Positions 7,592 through 17,232 of a stretch of 64,000 nucleotides of DNA are shown piece by piece. Position 1 is the stretch's first letter, and every line of letters starts with the position of its first letter. Source of the stretch: JBCCGL01 sp039029275 (GTDB lineage: Bacteria > Pseudomonadota > Gammaproteobacteria > JBCCGL01); the NCBI GenBank assembly GCA_039029275.1, contig JBCCGL010000002.1, positions 186,001-250,000 on the forward strand. Direction: 5' to 3'. The position numbers and the translations under genes were made by a program. The notes below the pieces were generated by a model. That model saw only the letters and a program-made list of their open reading frames with translations. It did not search any database and was not told the origin of the DNA.

Positions 7592-10500
7592 ATGCGCTTG
7601 AACAAAATAAAACTGGCGGGATTCAAATCATTCGTCGATCCGACCTCGATTGTGCTGCCGAGCAATCTCGTCGGCGTGGTCGGACCTAACGGCTGCGGTA
7701 AGTCCAATACAATTGATGCGGTTCGCTGGGTGATGGGCGAATCATCCGCCAAACACCTGCGCGGTGATTCAATGGACGATGTCATCTTCTCCGGTTCGCG
7801 CGCGCGGCAGCCCGTTGGGCAGGCGTCCGTGGAGTTGATATTCGACAACAGCGACGGCGCGGTCGGTGGAGAATACGCCAGTTACGCCGAAATCTCGGTC
7901 AAGCGCCAGGTCACGCGAGACGGTCAGTCTAACTACTACCTGAACGGCAGCCGCTGCCGTCGCCGCGATATCACTGATATTTTTCTTGGCACCGGTCTTG
8001 GTCCACGCAGTTACGCGATCATCGAACAAGGCATGATTTCGCGCTTGATCGAGGCGAAACCGGAAGAGTTGCGTGTGTACATCGAGGAGGCCGCCGGAAT
8101 TTCCAAATACAAGGATCGACGCCGCGAAACAGAAAACCGCATCCGACACACACGCGACAACCTCGACCGTCTCAACGACCTGCGCGAAGAGGTCGAAAAG
8201 CAGATCAGTCATCTCAAGCGCCAGGCGCGCACGGCCGAACGCTTTAAAACCTTGAAAGCGCAGGAGCGCCAACTCAAGGCCGAACTTCTTGCATTGCGCA
8301 AGCGCGAACTCGCATCCGCGCTGGAGTTGAAAGAAAAGCGTCTGCAGGAGCGCGAAACCGAACTGGAAAAATGCGTTGCCGATCAACGCGCTGCCGAATC
8401 GGCGATTGAAAAGCTGCGCGAGAAGCACGTCGAAGCCAACGATCAATTCAACAGTGTGCAAGGCGATTACTACAAACTTGGCGCTGATGTGTCGCGAGCT
8501 GAGCAGACCATTCAGCACAATCGTGACACGCGCCAGCGTCAGCAATCGGAACTCAATGACCTCGAGCATAGCTGGGCGGAAATCAATCAGCACATCTCGC
8601 AGGACCAGGAAAAAATTCGCGAACTGACCGAGGCGATCAGCGGTGATACGCCGGATTACGAGCGACTGATTGGCGAGCAAAAAGACGCCGCGGCCGTGTT
8701 GGCCAAAGCCGAGCAGGCAATGAGCGACTGGCAATCGCAGTGGGACGACTACAACCGGCGCAACGCAGAGCCGCTGCAGTCTGCTCAGATTGAGCGTTCG
8801 CGGATCGAACAGTTCGACCAGCATATGCAGCAGGTGAAAAAACGCAACGAAGCGAAAAAACTCGCGCTTCAAACCATGGGTGACGGCGATCTCGGCACCC
8901 AGATCGAAGCACTTATCCGCGAAGAAGCGGACGCGCAAGGTGCCGAAGCCCAGTGCAAAACGCAGCTTGCGCAACAGGCAGACTCAGTTGCCAAAACCCG
9001 CCAGAAGCTGGACGAAACTCAACAGTCGTTAACTCAATTGCGTGAAGGATTTCATACCGAGCAGGGGCGCCTCGCCTCGCTCGAAGCCTTGCAGCAAGCC
9101 GCGATGGGCGAGCAGGACGGCGACGCCAGCCGTTGGTTGAGTGATCACGGTCTGGACGGTAACGCGCGTCTCGCCACGCAAATTACGGTCGAACCGGGTT
9201 GGGAGTTGGCCGCTGAAACGGTCCTTGACGGATACCTCGAAGGCGTGTGTGTTGACAACATGCCGGACTCGCTCGACGCCCTGAATGAGGGACGCCTGAC
9301 GTTGTTGAGCGCGAACGAGTCGTCCAACCAAGCGGCTGGCGGTAATGATTGGTTGCGCGGACGCTTGAAATCGTCGCACCCGCTCCCGAGTATTGTCGAC
9401 GGAGTGCGCGTCACCAGTAGCTATACAGACGCGTTGGCCATGCGCGCACAGCTCGGTGCGGGCGAATCGATCGTGACTGCAGACGGGGTTTGGGTTGGTC
9501 CGAACTGGATTCGGGTTAACCGCGGACACAGTCAGGAATCGAGTGTGCTGGCGCGTGAGCAGGAAATCAAAAAGTTACGTGAATCGCTGCAAGCGCAGAC
9601 GTCTCAGATCGAAGAACTGGACAAAAAATCGCAGGCCCTTAAAGGCGATTTGCACGCGTCCGAGCAGCAGCGCGATGTGGCACAAGGGGCGCTCAGCGCG
9701 GCGCATCGCAAGGTGGTTGAGACCCAATCGAGACTCAGCGGCTTGCGCGTACGTCAGGAACAAAACGAACAGAACCGTAACCGCACGCACGAAGAGATAG
9801 TCGAACTCGATCGCCAGTTTGAGGAATATCAAAATCAAGCGAGGGAATCGACCGAACGACGTTCACGCGCATTGGAACTGGTTGACCAACTCGCCAAAGA
9901 GGGCGATGCATTGACGGCATCGCGCAGCAGTCTTCGCGAGCAACTCGATGTGGCGCGCGGGCAGTCGCAGCAAAGCAATACGCAGGGGCAGGAGATTGCG
10001 GTGCGCGTCGAATCAATGCGCTCCGCCTGCGAGGCCGCCAAACAAAATCTGGCGCGTATGGAATCGCAGCTTGGTGCGCTTAAACAACGTCGCGACAGTC
10101 TCACACAGGCGATGGCCGAGAGCGAGGCACCGATCAAACGCGAGCAGGAAAACCTCGAAAGCCTGCTTGCCAACCGAATCACGGTCGAACGTTCGCTGGG
10201 TGAGGCGCGCAAGCAGGTAGAAACAATTGAGTCATCCCTGCGCGAGCAAGAGCAAAATCGGGTGCGTGGCGAGCAGGCGGCCACCAAGGTTCGAAGTATC
10301 CTGGAGCAGGAACGCCTCGCCAGTCAGGAAGAGCGGGTGCGCATCAAAACCCTGGAAGAGCAGATCGCAGAATCCGGCTTTGCGTTCGATCAGTTGATGG
10401 CGGAGATGCCGGAACAGGCCAACGCTCAGCTATGGGCCGAGAACGTCGAGGCAATGGAGGCGCGGATTAACCGTCTGGGGCCGATTAACCTCGCTGCGAT

Positions 10501-11092
10501 TGACGAACACGCCGAGCAGGAACAGCGCAAAGCCTATCTCGACAAGCAGTTTGAAGACGTCACCGAAGCGCTGACGACGCTGGAGGCAGCGATTGAGAAA
10601 ATAGATCGTGAAACGCGCGCGCGATTTAAGGAGACCTTTGAGAAGGTCAACGTCAAGTTGCAGTCTTACTTTCCGCGCTTGTTCGGTGGCGGCCATGCAA
10701 ATCTCATCATGACCGGCAACGATCTGCTCAGCACCGGCGTCTCGGTATTAGCGCGACCGCCGGGCAAGCGCGTCAGCAATATCCATCTACTTTCGGGGGG
10801 AGAAAAGGCGCTCACGGCTGTTGCCTTGGTCTTTGCCTTCTTTGAGTTAAACCCGGCGCCGTTTTGTATGCTTGACGAGGTCGACGCGCCACTCGACGAC
10901 GCCAACGTCGGGCGTTACTGCGAGCTGGTCAGGGAGATGTCCGAACGCGTACAATTTATCTTCATTACGCACAACAAGGTGACTATGGAGTTATCCGATC
11001 ATCTCATGGGTGTCACGATGCACGAGCCCGGCGTGTCGCGACTCGTATCGGTTGATATCGCCGAAGCTGCGCAGATGGTAGAGGCCGTGTAA
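7592..11092 (+). CDS. smc: Chromosome partition protein Smc
   Basis: A 1166-residue structural-maintenance-of-chromosomes ATPase. The N-terminal head has the Walker A GPNGCGKS at residues 31-38. Long coiled coils rich in Glu, Gln, Arg and Ala flank a globular hinge at about residues 510-650. The C-terminal head has the LSGGEKALTA signature near residue 1066 and Walker B MLDEVDAPLDD near 1092. It organises and segregates the nucleoid together with ScpAB, which is not in this window. Its presence in a gammaproteobacterium argues for a lineage using Smc-ScpAB rather than MukBEF. The stop overlaps the zipA ATG by one base (TAATG), indicating translational coupling. Confidence 0.98.
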   Translation: MRLNKIKLAGFKSFVDPTSIVLPSNLVGVVGPNGCGKSNTIDAVRWVMGESSAKHLRGDSMDDVIFSGSRARQPVGQASVELIFDNSDGAVGGEYASYAEISVKRQVTRDGQSNYYLNGSRCRRRDITDIFLGTGLGPRSYAIIEQGMISRLIEAKPEELRVYIEEAAGISKYKDRRRETENRIRHTRDNLDRLNDLREEVEKQISHLKRQARTAERFKTLKAQERQLKAELLALRKRELASALELKEKRLQERETELEKCVADQRAAESAIEKLREKHVEANDQFNSVQGDYYKLGADVSRAEQTIQHNRDTRQRQQSELNDLEHSWAEINQHISQDQEKIRELTEAISGDTPDYERLIGEQKDAAAVLAKAEQAMSDWQSQWDDYNRRNAEPLQSAQIERSRIEQFDQHMQQVKKRNEAKKLALQTMGDGDLGTQIEALIREEADAQGAEAQCKTQLAQQADSVAKTRQKLDETQQSLTQLREGFHTEQGRLASLEALQQAAMGEQDGDASRWLSDHGLDGNARLATQITVEPGWELAAETVLDGYLEGVCVDNMPDSLDALNEGRLTLLSANESSNQAAGGNDWLRGRLKSSHPLPSIVDGVRVTSSYTDALAMRAQLGAGESIVTADGVWVGPNWIRVNRGHSQESSVLAREQEIKKLRESLQAQTSQIEELDKKSQALKGDLHASEQQRDVAQGALSAAHRKVVETQSRLSGLRVRQEQNEQNRNRTHEEIVELDRQFEEYQNQARESTERRSRALELVDQLAKEGDALTASRSSLREQLDVARGQSQQSNTQGQEIAVRVESMRSACEAAKQNLARMESQLGALKQRRDSLTQAMAESEAPIKREQENLESLLANRITVERSLGEARKQVETIESSLREQEQNRVRGEQAATKVRSILEQERLASQEERVRIKTLEEQIAESGFAFDQLMAEMPEQANAQLWAENVEAMEARINRLGPINLAAIDEHAEQEQRKAYLDKQFEDVTEALTTLEAAIEKIDRETRARFKETFEKVNVKLQSYFPRLFGGGHANLIMTGNDLLSTGVSVLARPPGKRVSNIHLLSGGEKALTAVALVFAFFELNPAPFCMLDEVDAPLDDANVGRYCELVREMSERVQFIFITHNKVTMELSDHLMGVTMHEPGVSRLVSVDIAEAAQMVEAV

Positions 11093-11955
11093 TGGAATAC
11101 TTGCGCTGGGTGCTGGTATTGATCGGAGTGGCGATTTTACTTGCTGTGTACCTGATCAGTCAGCGCCGGCGCGATTCTGAGGTCGCCGATTACGCTGTTG
11201 ATGAGACCGAGGAAGATATACTCGACATCGACGACGAGCCATCACCGGCCACCAGGCGACAACCCCCTGTCGACGTCAGTGAATCTGATGCGCGCAGCCA
11301 TGTACTGTCGAACCTGTCGCACGAGCTGGAGACCCTCAATCACCTGCTGGGTGTTAAACCAACACCCGATAGTGAGGCGCCACCGCCGCCTGCTGGGCCT
11401 GCCTATGTCAGCGAGCCCGAAATTGCCCCCGACCCGAGCTTACCCGAAGGCGAAATGCTTGGCGATCTTTTTGCTGAAGAGGAGCAAGAACAGGGTCCCG
11501 AACTTACCGCGCAACCCCAGCCGGATAAAATCATCACCCTGCACGTATGCGCGCGCGGCGACGAGCAGATTCAAGGTGACCAACTACTCGCCGTTTTCGA
11601 GCAGCGCGGGTACGACTTTGGTGAGATGAACATCTATCACTCGCGCGTCGATGGCACCACTGTCTTCAGTGTCGTCAATATGGTGGAACCGGGTTGGTTT
11701 GATCCTGATGCGATGCTCGGTTTTACGACACCCGGCATCTCAATGTTTTTACGTCTGCCTGGCCCGCTGGCGGGTGACGTCGCCTACGATGTCTTGGTTA
11801 GCGAGGCTCGCGAACTCGCGCGCGCACTTAACGCGCAGGTACTCGATGCGTCGCGCAGCACGCTTACCCTGCAGCTTGAACAGCATATGCGCGAAGAGCT
11901 CAAGCGCGAGAGCTTTGAGCAAAAGCGGGCTAAAAAGGCCACGCCAGTTTTATAA
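11092..11955 (+). CDS. zipA: Cell division protein ZipA
   Basis: A 287-residue protein with an N-terminal membrane anchor (about residues 5-24, hydrophobic, followed by QRRR). An acidic Pro/Glu-rich linker covers about residues 35-140, and a C-terminal FtsZ-binding domain covers about 145-275 (ITLHVCARG, QGDQLLAVFEQRGYDFGEM, MFLRLPGP). ZipA tethers FtsZ polymers to the inner membrane and stabilises the Z ring. The order smc-zipA-ligA is conserved in many gammaproteobacteria, and the one-base overlap with smc supports co-transcription. Confidence 0.95.
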   Translation: MEYLRWVLVLIGVAILLAVYLISQRRRDSEVADYAVDETEEDILDIDDEPSPATRRQPPVDVSESDARSHVLSNLSHELETLNHLLGVKPTPDSEAPPPPAGPAYVSEPEIAPDPSLPEGEMLGDLFAEEEQEQGPELTAQPQPDKIITLHVCARGDEQIQGDQLLAVFEQRGYDFGEMNIYHSRVDGTTVFSVVNMVEPGWFDPDAMLGFTTPGISMFLRLPGPLAGDVAYDVLVSEARELARALNAQVLDASRSTLTLQLEQHMREELKRESFEQKRAKKATPVL

Positions 11956-11963
11956 GCGACCCT

Positions 11964-13985
11964 ATGGCATCTGCTGACAAACAGTCGCGCGAGCGTTCGG
12001 CACAGTTGCGCGAGATACTCAACTACCACAACACCCAATACTACGTTTACGACGATCCGCAAGTCGACGACGCGGATTACGACGCGCTTTTCCACGAACT
12101 GCGCGCACTCGAAGAACGTTTCCCCGATCTCATGACGCCTGACAGTCCGACTCAGCGCGTTGGCGCAGCGCCACTGGAGGGCTTCGAGACGGTGACTCAC
12201 AGCGTGCCGATGCTCTCGCTTGGCAATGCCTTCAGCGATGACGATGTGCACGATTTTGATCGTCGCGTGCGCGAAAGGCTGGAACGCGAAGATGAGCACG
12301 TTGATTATGTTGGCGAAGTGAAACTGGACGGCCTCGCTGTAAGTCTGCGTTACGAAAATGGTGTTTTTGTCCGCGGTGCCACGCGCGGAGATGGCACCAC
12401 GGGGGAAGACATCACGCAGAACCTGCGCACCATCGGTCAGATTCCGCTGGTAATCGATCAGAATCGTGCGCCGAAAGTGCTCGAGGTGCGTGGCGAGGTA
12501 TATCTGCCGCTGTCGGGATTTCACAAAATGAACGAAGCGGCTGTCGCGCGTGAGGAAAAAACCTACGCGAATCCCAGAAACGCTGCGGCCGGCAGTCTGC
12601 GCCAGCTCGATTCCCGTGTAACGGCAAAACGGCCTTTGGCTATCTTTTGCTACGCGCTTGGTTACTCCGAGGGTGGCACGATGCCCGATACGCACACGGA
12701 TACGCTGGCGATGCTGCGGGAGCTGGGGTTTCCCGTGAATCCCCTGGGTAAAGTAGTGAAGGGGCCGAAAGGATGCCTTGCGTATTACCGCGACATGCAG
12801 GCACAACGTGCGGATCTTCCCTACGAAATTGACGGCATCGTCTACAAGGTCAACCGTTTGGACTGGCAGCGTGAACTCGGGCAGGTGTCGCGCTCACCGC
12901 GCTGGGCAGTCGCGCACAAGTTTCCGGCTCAGGAACGCAAGACAAAACTTTTGTCGGTCGAATTCCAGATCGGGCGCACTGGCGCTGTGACGCCCGTCGC
13001 GAGGCTTGATCCGGTCGTGGTTGGCGGCGTTACCGTGAGCAATGCAACCCTGCACAATATGGATGAAGTGAGGCGCAAGGATATTCATGTCGGCGACACA
13101 GTCGTCGTGCGCCGCGCAGGCGATGTGATTCCTGAAGTTGCCCGCGTGCTGCTGGACAAGCGCCCGGACGATGCAGAAACGATTCAACTGCCCGTGTACT
13201 GCCCTGAATGCGGAACCGCGATTGAGCAACTGGACGGCGAAGCCGTTGCGCGTTGTCCCGCTGGGCAGGTATGCCCAGCCCAACGCAAGCAGTCGATTAT
13301 TCATTTTGCCTCTCGCTACGCCCTGGATATCGAGGGCCTCGGCGACAAATTAATCGAGCAACTGGTCGACGGTGGGTACATCGAAACCGCAGCGCAATTG
13401 TTTGAGCTCGACGTTGAGCTGCTTGCCGGTCTCGAACGCATGGGTTCAAAGTCTGCGCAGAATCTTGTCGATGCCCTGCAGAAAAGTAAATCCACCACCT
13501 TTGCGCGATTCATTTACGCGCTCGGCATTCGTGAAGTCGGAGAGGCTACTGCGGCAAATCTTGCTTCAGCGTTCGGTGGAATCGATGCGTTACGCGAAGC
13601 CGATCTTGAAGCCCTGGAGAACGTCAGCGATGTCGGGCCGATCGTTGCTCAGCACATTCAACGTTTTTTTTCCAATGACGCTAACCGAACGCTTGTAGAT
13701 AGTCTGCTGGCAGCGGGTATCGGCTGGCCGCAGGAAGCGCAGGCGCCGCAGTACGCGCAATCACTTGAGGGAAACACATACGTGATCACAGGGACTTTAT
13801 CAGGAATGACGCGGGACCAGGTCAAACACGAGCTGCAATTGCGCGGTGCCAAGGTGTCTGGCTCTGTCTCCAAAAAAACCACGGCGCTGATCGCCGGTGA
13901 GGCAGCGGGGTCAAAGCTGAGCAAAGCGGAATCACTCGGAGTAACAGTTTTAGGCGAAGCCGATCTGGAGGATTTGCTCACCTAG
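11964..13985 (+). CDS. ligA: NAD-dependent DNA ligase LigA
   Basis: A 673-residue bacterial replicative DNA ligase of standard length. Domains in order are: Ia NAD-binding domain with YYVYDDPQVDDADYD, adenylation domain with nucleophile K120 in V-K-L-D-G, OB fold, four-Cys zinc finger (CPECGTA and CPAGQVCP region, near residues 415-440), helix-hairpin-helix region (DIEGLGDKLIEQL onward) and a C-terminal BRCT domain (VITGTLSGMTRD). It seals nicks in Okazaki fragments and repair patches. It lies 8 bp after zipA, so it is probably in the same operon. Confidence 0.98.
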   Translation: MASADKQSRERSAQLREILNYHNTQYYVYDDPQVDDADYDALFHELRALEERFPDLMTPDSPTQRVGAAPLEGFETVTHSVPMLSLGNAFSDDDVHDFDRRVRERLEREDEHVDYVGEVKLDGLAVSLRYENGVFVRGATRGDGTTGEDITQNLRTIGQIPLVIDQNRAPKVLEVRGEVYLPLSGFHKMNEAAVAREEKTYANPRNAAAGSLRQLDSRVTAKRPLAIFCYALGYSEGGTMPDTHTDTLAMLRELGFPVNPLGKVVKGPKGCLAYYRDMQAQRADLPYEIDGIVYKVNRLDWQRELGQVSRSPRWAVAHKFPAQERKTKLLSVEFQIGRTGAVTPVARLDPVVVGGVTVSNATLHNMDEVRRKDIHVGDTVVVRRAGDVIPEVARVLLDKRPDDAETIQLPVYCPECGTAIEQLDGEAVARCPAGQVCPAQRKQSIIHFASRYALDIEGLGDKLIEQLVDGGYIETAAQLFELDVELLAGLERMGSKSAQNLVDALQKSKSTTFARFIYALGIREVGEATAANLASAFGGIDALREADLEALENVSDVGPIVAQHIQRFFSNDANRTLVDSLLAAGIGWPQEAQAPQYAQSLEGNTYVITGTLSGMTRDQVKHELQLRGAKVSGSVSKKTTALIAGEAAGSKLSKAESLGVTVLGEADLEDLLT

Positions 13986-14000
13986 AACCCCTTGTTTCCA

Positions 14001-14031
14001 TTGACCAAAAAAACAGGAGGTGTGCTAGAAT
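14001..14031 (+). promoter_or_regulatory. Promoter of dapB (extended -10)
   Basis: TTGACC at 14001-14006 and TAGAAT at 14026-14031 are separated by 19 bp. The TGC directly before the hexamer makes an extended -10, and a GC-rich discriminator follows. The expected start site near 14038 leaves a leader of about 65 nt before dapB. Confidence 0.6.
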
Positions 14032-14104
14032 GCGCGCCTTTTTTCGCAGGGGCACGCTTGTCAAGCTTGGGTGCTGACCCGCGCTTCGACTACGCAAACA
14101 CAAT

Positions 14105-14917
14105 ATGACACGAATCGCCATTTTTGGTGCCACAGGGAAAATGGGCCGGCAACTGATTGAAGTTGTCCTCGACCACCCCGGGCTTGAACTGACCGCAGCG
14201 TTTGATCACGCTAACTGTGGCGCAATCGGAACCGACGCGGGTGTTCTGGTAGGCGCGGGCGCCTGCGGCCTTGGCGTTACAAGCGACATCGAAGTTAGTG
14301 CCGATTCGTTTGATGTGATTGTCGATTTCACACGTCCCGAAGGCACGCTGGCGTTGCTCGAGGTTTGCCAGCGAGCCGGTAAGGCTATGGTGATTGGCAC
14401 CACCGGTATCGACCATTCGGGTCGCGAAAAAATTGCTCAAGCTGCCAAAACAATCCCAATCGTGTTTGCGGCTAACTACAGCGTCGGCGTGACGCTGTCA
14501 CTCGCATTGTTAGAAACCACAGCTCGGGTACTGCAAGACGACTTCGACATCGAAATCATCGAAGCGCACCACCGTCACAAGGTGGACGCGCCCTCGGGCA
14601 CGGCTGTTGCCATGGGCGAGGCAATCGCCGCTGCGACCGGTCGCAATCTATCGGAATGCGCGGTTTACGGTCGAGAAGGCCACACCGGTGCACGCGATCG
14701 AAAAACGATTGGTTTTGAAACCATTCGTGGCGGCGATATAGTAGGCGAGCACACCGTGTTGTTTGCAGGTGAAGGCGAGAGGCTTGAAATTACTCACAAG
14801 GCATCGAGCCGTAAAACGTTTGCCAATGGCGCGGTGCGTGCGGCGCATTGGCTAAATAATAACGACGCCAAGGACGGATTGTTCGATATGCGGGATGTGC
14901 TTTCGCTCGCTATCTGA
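14105..14917 (+). CDS. dapB: 4-hydroxy-tetrahydrodipicolinate reductase DapB
   Basis: A 270-residue enzyme that reduces the dihydrodipicolinate precursor with NAD(P)H in the diaminopimelate/lysine pathway. The nucleotide-binding loop G-A-T-G-K-M-G is at residues 8-14. The GTTGID and FAANYSVGV segments follow, and the catalytic EAHHRHKVDAPSGTA signature lies near residues 156-170. In many relatives dapB is followed by carAB; here fabD follows 44 bp later. It has its own promoter at 14001-14031. Confidence 0.97.
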   Translation: MTRIAIFGATGKMGRQLIEVVLDHPGLELTAAFDHANCGAIGTDAGVLVGAGACGLGVTSDIEVSADSFDVIVDFTRPEGTLALLEVCQRAGKAMVIGTTGIDHSGREKIAQAAKTIPIVFAANYSVGVTLSLALLETTARVLQDDFDIEIIEAHHRHKVDAPSGTAVAMGEAIAAATGRNLSECAVYGREGHTGARDRKTIGFETIRGGDIVGEHTVLFAGEGERLEITHKASSRKTFANGAVRAAHWLNNNDAKDGLFDMRDVLSLAI

Positions 14918-14961
14918 ATCGATCAAGCCGGACATTCCCGAACAACACGAACGCCATCATC

Positions 14962-15903
14962 ATGAAAAAATACGCAGCGCTTTTTCCTGGGCAAGGGGCT
15001 CAATCGGTTGGCATGCTGGCCGACCTCGCGAGCGAGTTTCCCGTTGTTGGAGAGACATTTGCAGAAGCCAGTGACGTTCTCGAATACGATCTCTGGCATC
15101 TGATCCAGAACGGGCCGGCAGAGAAATTAGCACTAACCGAATACACCCAGCCAGCTATGTTTGTGAGCGATACAGCCGTGCAGCGTGCTTTTTCCTCGCA
15201 ATGCGATCAAGCGCCGTTTGCCGTTGCCGGGCACAGCCTCGGCGAGTACGCCGCGCTCACTGCAGCAGGTGTGTTTGAATTTGCCGATGCGGTCTCGTTG
15301 ATCAAACGCCGCGCCGAGTTGATGAGCACAGCGGTACCCGAGGGCGAGGGAGGCATGGCCGCAATTCTGGGGCTCGATGATGATACCGTGATTGCCCTGT
15401 GCGCAGCCGAAAATGGCGAGCGCGTGGTACAGGCTGTTAACTTCAACGCTCCCGCGCAGGTCGTCATATCAGGACATCACGATGCGATGAAACGCGTGTT
15501 GGCGGCCGCCGAGGAAGCCGGGGCGAAAAAGTGCATCGAGCTGGCCGTCAGCATTCCTAATCACAGCGTACTGATGTCGCCAGCGGCGCAGCCATTGGTT
15601 GATAAAATCCGTTCGATTGAGGTCCGCGATCCAGCGGTTCCGGTCGTGCAAAACAATGATGTTGTGTTATGCGATTCGGCAGAGGCAATCATCACATCCT
15701 TGTGCGATCACGTGGTCAATCCGGTTTACTGGGGACAAACCATCAGCTACCTGCAGGCACAGGGAGTCGAGGCGCTGCTTGAACTTGGTCCAGGCAAGGT
15801 ATTGACCGGCCTCAACAAGCGGATCGACCGACGTTTTCCCAGCGTTGCCGTGGAAGACCCGGCGTCGCTGCACAAGGCGCTGGAATTGCTATCCGGCGAT
15901 TAA
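14962..15903 (+). CDS. fabD: Malonyl-CoA:ACP transacylase FabD
   Basis: A 313-residue cytosolic transacylase that loads malonyl groups onto acyl carrier protein for fatty-acid synthesis. The N-terminal FPGQGAQSVGM and the nucleophile motif G-H-S92-L-G-E-Y are diagnostic. The active-site His is in SIPNHSVLM, and a GPGKVLTGL segment closes the protein. It starts a fabD-fabG-acpP-fabF run, but neither plsX nor fabH, its usual upstream partners, is present. Confidence 0.98.
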   Translation: MKKYAALFPGQGAQSVGMLADLASEFPVVGETFAEASDVLEYDLWHLIQNGPAEKLALTEYTQPAMFVSDTAVQRAFSSQCDQAPFAVAGHSLGEYAALTAAGVFEFADAVSLIKRRAELMSTAVPEGEGGMAAILGLDDDTVIALCAAENGERVVQAVNFNAPAQVVISGHHDAMKRVLAAAEEAGAKKCIELAVSIPNHSVLMSPAAQPLVDKIRSIEVRDPAVPVVQNNDVVLCDSAEAIITSLCDHVVNPVYWGQTISYLQAQGVEALLELGPGKVLTGLNKRIDRRFPSVAVEDPASLHKALELLSGD

Positions 15904-15918
15904 ATCGGAGATGACACC

Positions 15919-16680
15919 GTGACTATAGATTCCAACAAAACACTGACCGAGCAAATCGCCCTGGTAACCGGCGCAAGCCGTGGTATAGGCAAAGCGATCG
16001 CCGAGGCGATGGGTGCCGCTGGTGCAACCGTAATCGGCACTGCCACGACCGACGCGGGTGCAGACAAGATCACCCAGACGTTTGCCGATGCCGACATCTC
16101 CGGATCGGGCATGCGTTTGGATGTGTCTGACAAAGAGAGCGTGAGCCAGGTGATCGACGCGATCAACGATCAGTTCGGTGCGGTGAGTGTGCTGGTTAAT
16201 AACGCGGGTATCACGCGAGACAATCTCATGATGCGGATGAAGGATGAAGAGTGGGACGACATTATGGCGACCAATCTTACTTCGGTATTCCGTGTCAGTA
16301 AGGCCTGTTTGCGCGGCATGATTAAAGCGCGATACGGGAGAATTATTAACATCGCCTCGGTTGTTGGTGCTACCGGAAATGCCGGGCAGGCAAACTATGC
16401 CGCCGCAAAAGCAGGTGTTATTGGATTCGGTAAGTCGCTGGCTAAGGAGGTAGCCGCGCGCAATATTACCGTGAACACGATAGCCCCCGGATTTATTGCA
16501 TCTGATATGACCGATGCCTTAAGCGACGGTCAGCGCGAGGGAATTCTTGCCAACGTTCCTGCGGGGCGATTGGGCGATCCAGCCGAAATCGCGAGTGCCA
16601 CTGTGTTTCTGGCCAGCCCGGATGCGTCTTATATCACTGGCCACACACTGCACATTAACGGCGGCATGTTTATGAGCTGA
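15919..16680 (+). CDS. fabG: 3-oxoacyl-ACP reductase FabG
   Basis: A 253-residue short-chain dehydrogenase that reduces beta-ketoacyl-ACP with NADPH. The start is GTG 15919, supported by CGGAG 8 bp upstream. The cofactor loop G-A-S-R-G-I-G is at residues 18-24, NNAG follows, and the catalytic pair is Y160/K164 with the preceding Ser in NIASVVG. The C-terminus ends with the family-like HINGGMFMS. It follows fabD by 15 bp and is likely co-transcribed. Confidence 0.98.
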   Translation: MTIDSNKTLTEQIALVTGASRGIGKAIAEAMGAAGATVIGTATTDAGADKITQTFADADISGSGMRLDVSDKESVSQVIDAINDQFGAVSVLVNNAGITRDNLMMRMKDEEWDDIMATNLTSVFRVSKACLRGMIKARYGRIINIASVVGATGNAGQANYAAAKAGVIGFGKSLAKEVAARNITVNTIAPGFIASDMTDALSDGQREGILANVPAGRLGDPAEIASATVFLASPDASYITGHTLHINGGMFMS

Positions 16681-16811
16681 TTGAAAAGCTGACTTTTAGT
16701 TATAAATCTCTTTTAAAAAGTTCTCTAATTTATTGTTTTTATTAATTTTTGTATTTTTCCTTAATTGCTGTTATAGGGCAAAACTTGCTGGCATCATAGC
16801 GGCGTAAGTCC

Positions 16812-16817
16812 TACAAT
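16812..16817 (+). promoter_or_regulatory. Candidate -10 element for acpP in the AT-rich fabG-acpP gap
   Basis: The 200-bp gap after fabG is strongly AT-rich between 16690 and 16770. TACAAT at 16812-16817, followed by a GC-rich discriminator, would place a transcript start about 55 bp before acpP. The best -35-like TTGCTG is 21 bp upstream, which is too far, so the assignment is tentative. A dedicated acpP promoter is common in this cluster. Confidence 0.35.
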
Positions 16818-16880
16818 AGCGCCCGGCGTCGAGGCTGACACCTTGGCCCCCATCAAAGATACCTGGAGGTAGAACACGTC

Positions 16881-17117
16881 ATGAGTAGTGTTGAAGATCG
16901 CGTCAAGAAAATCGTAATTGAACAACTGGGCGTTAAAGAAGAAGATGTTACCAATGCCGCTTCTTTTGTGGATGACCTTGGCGCTGACTCGCTCGATACC
17001 GTTGAGTTAGTTATGGCTTTGGAAGAAGAATTCGAATGTGAAATTCCTGACGAAGAAGCCGAAAAAATCACCACGGTCCAGCAAGCGCTGGATTATGTGA
17101 ACGCACACTTAGATTAA
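16881..17117 (+). CDS. acpP: Acyl carrier protein AcpP
   Basis: A 78-residue acidic protein that carries growing acyl chains on 4'-phosphopantetheine attached to S37 in the G-A-D-S-L-D-T motif. Length and sequence (EDRVKKIVIEQLGV, TVELVMALEEEFE, IPDEEAEKITTV) are canonical. A strong GGAGG site lies 10 bp upstream of the ATG. A rho-independent terminator follows, so it can be made in excess as a short transcript. Confidence 0.99.
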   Translation: MSSVEDRVKKIVIEQLGVKEEDVTNAASFVDDLGADSLDTVELVMALEEEFECEIPDEEAEKITTVQQALDYVNAHLD

Positions 17118-17138
17118 GATCGCACTCAAATTGAAGTC

Positions 17139-17169
17139 AAGCCGCAGCCCTATTGCTGCGGCTTTTTTT
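17139..17169 (+). terminator. Rho-independent terminator after acpP
   Basis: AGCCGCAG at 17140-17147 pairs perfectly with CTGCGGCT at 17156-17163 around an 8-nt loop. It is followed by a run of seven T. It separates acpP from fabF and probably allows partial read-through. Confidence 0.9.
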
Positions 17170-17232
17170 GTTGCGATGTACTTGTAGTAAAATTGACTAC
17201 CGAACCTATATAAAGCTAACGAGGTAGTAGCA

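Noticed and set aside
7414..7848. In-frame extension of cysZ to 7848
   Set aside because: It would overlap the 5' end of smc on the other strand, and the added residues are not CysZ-like.
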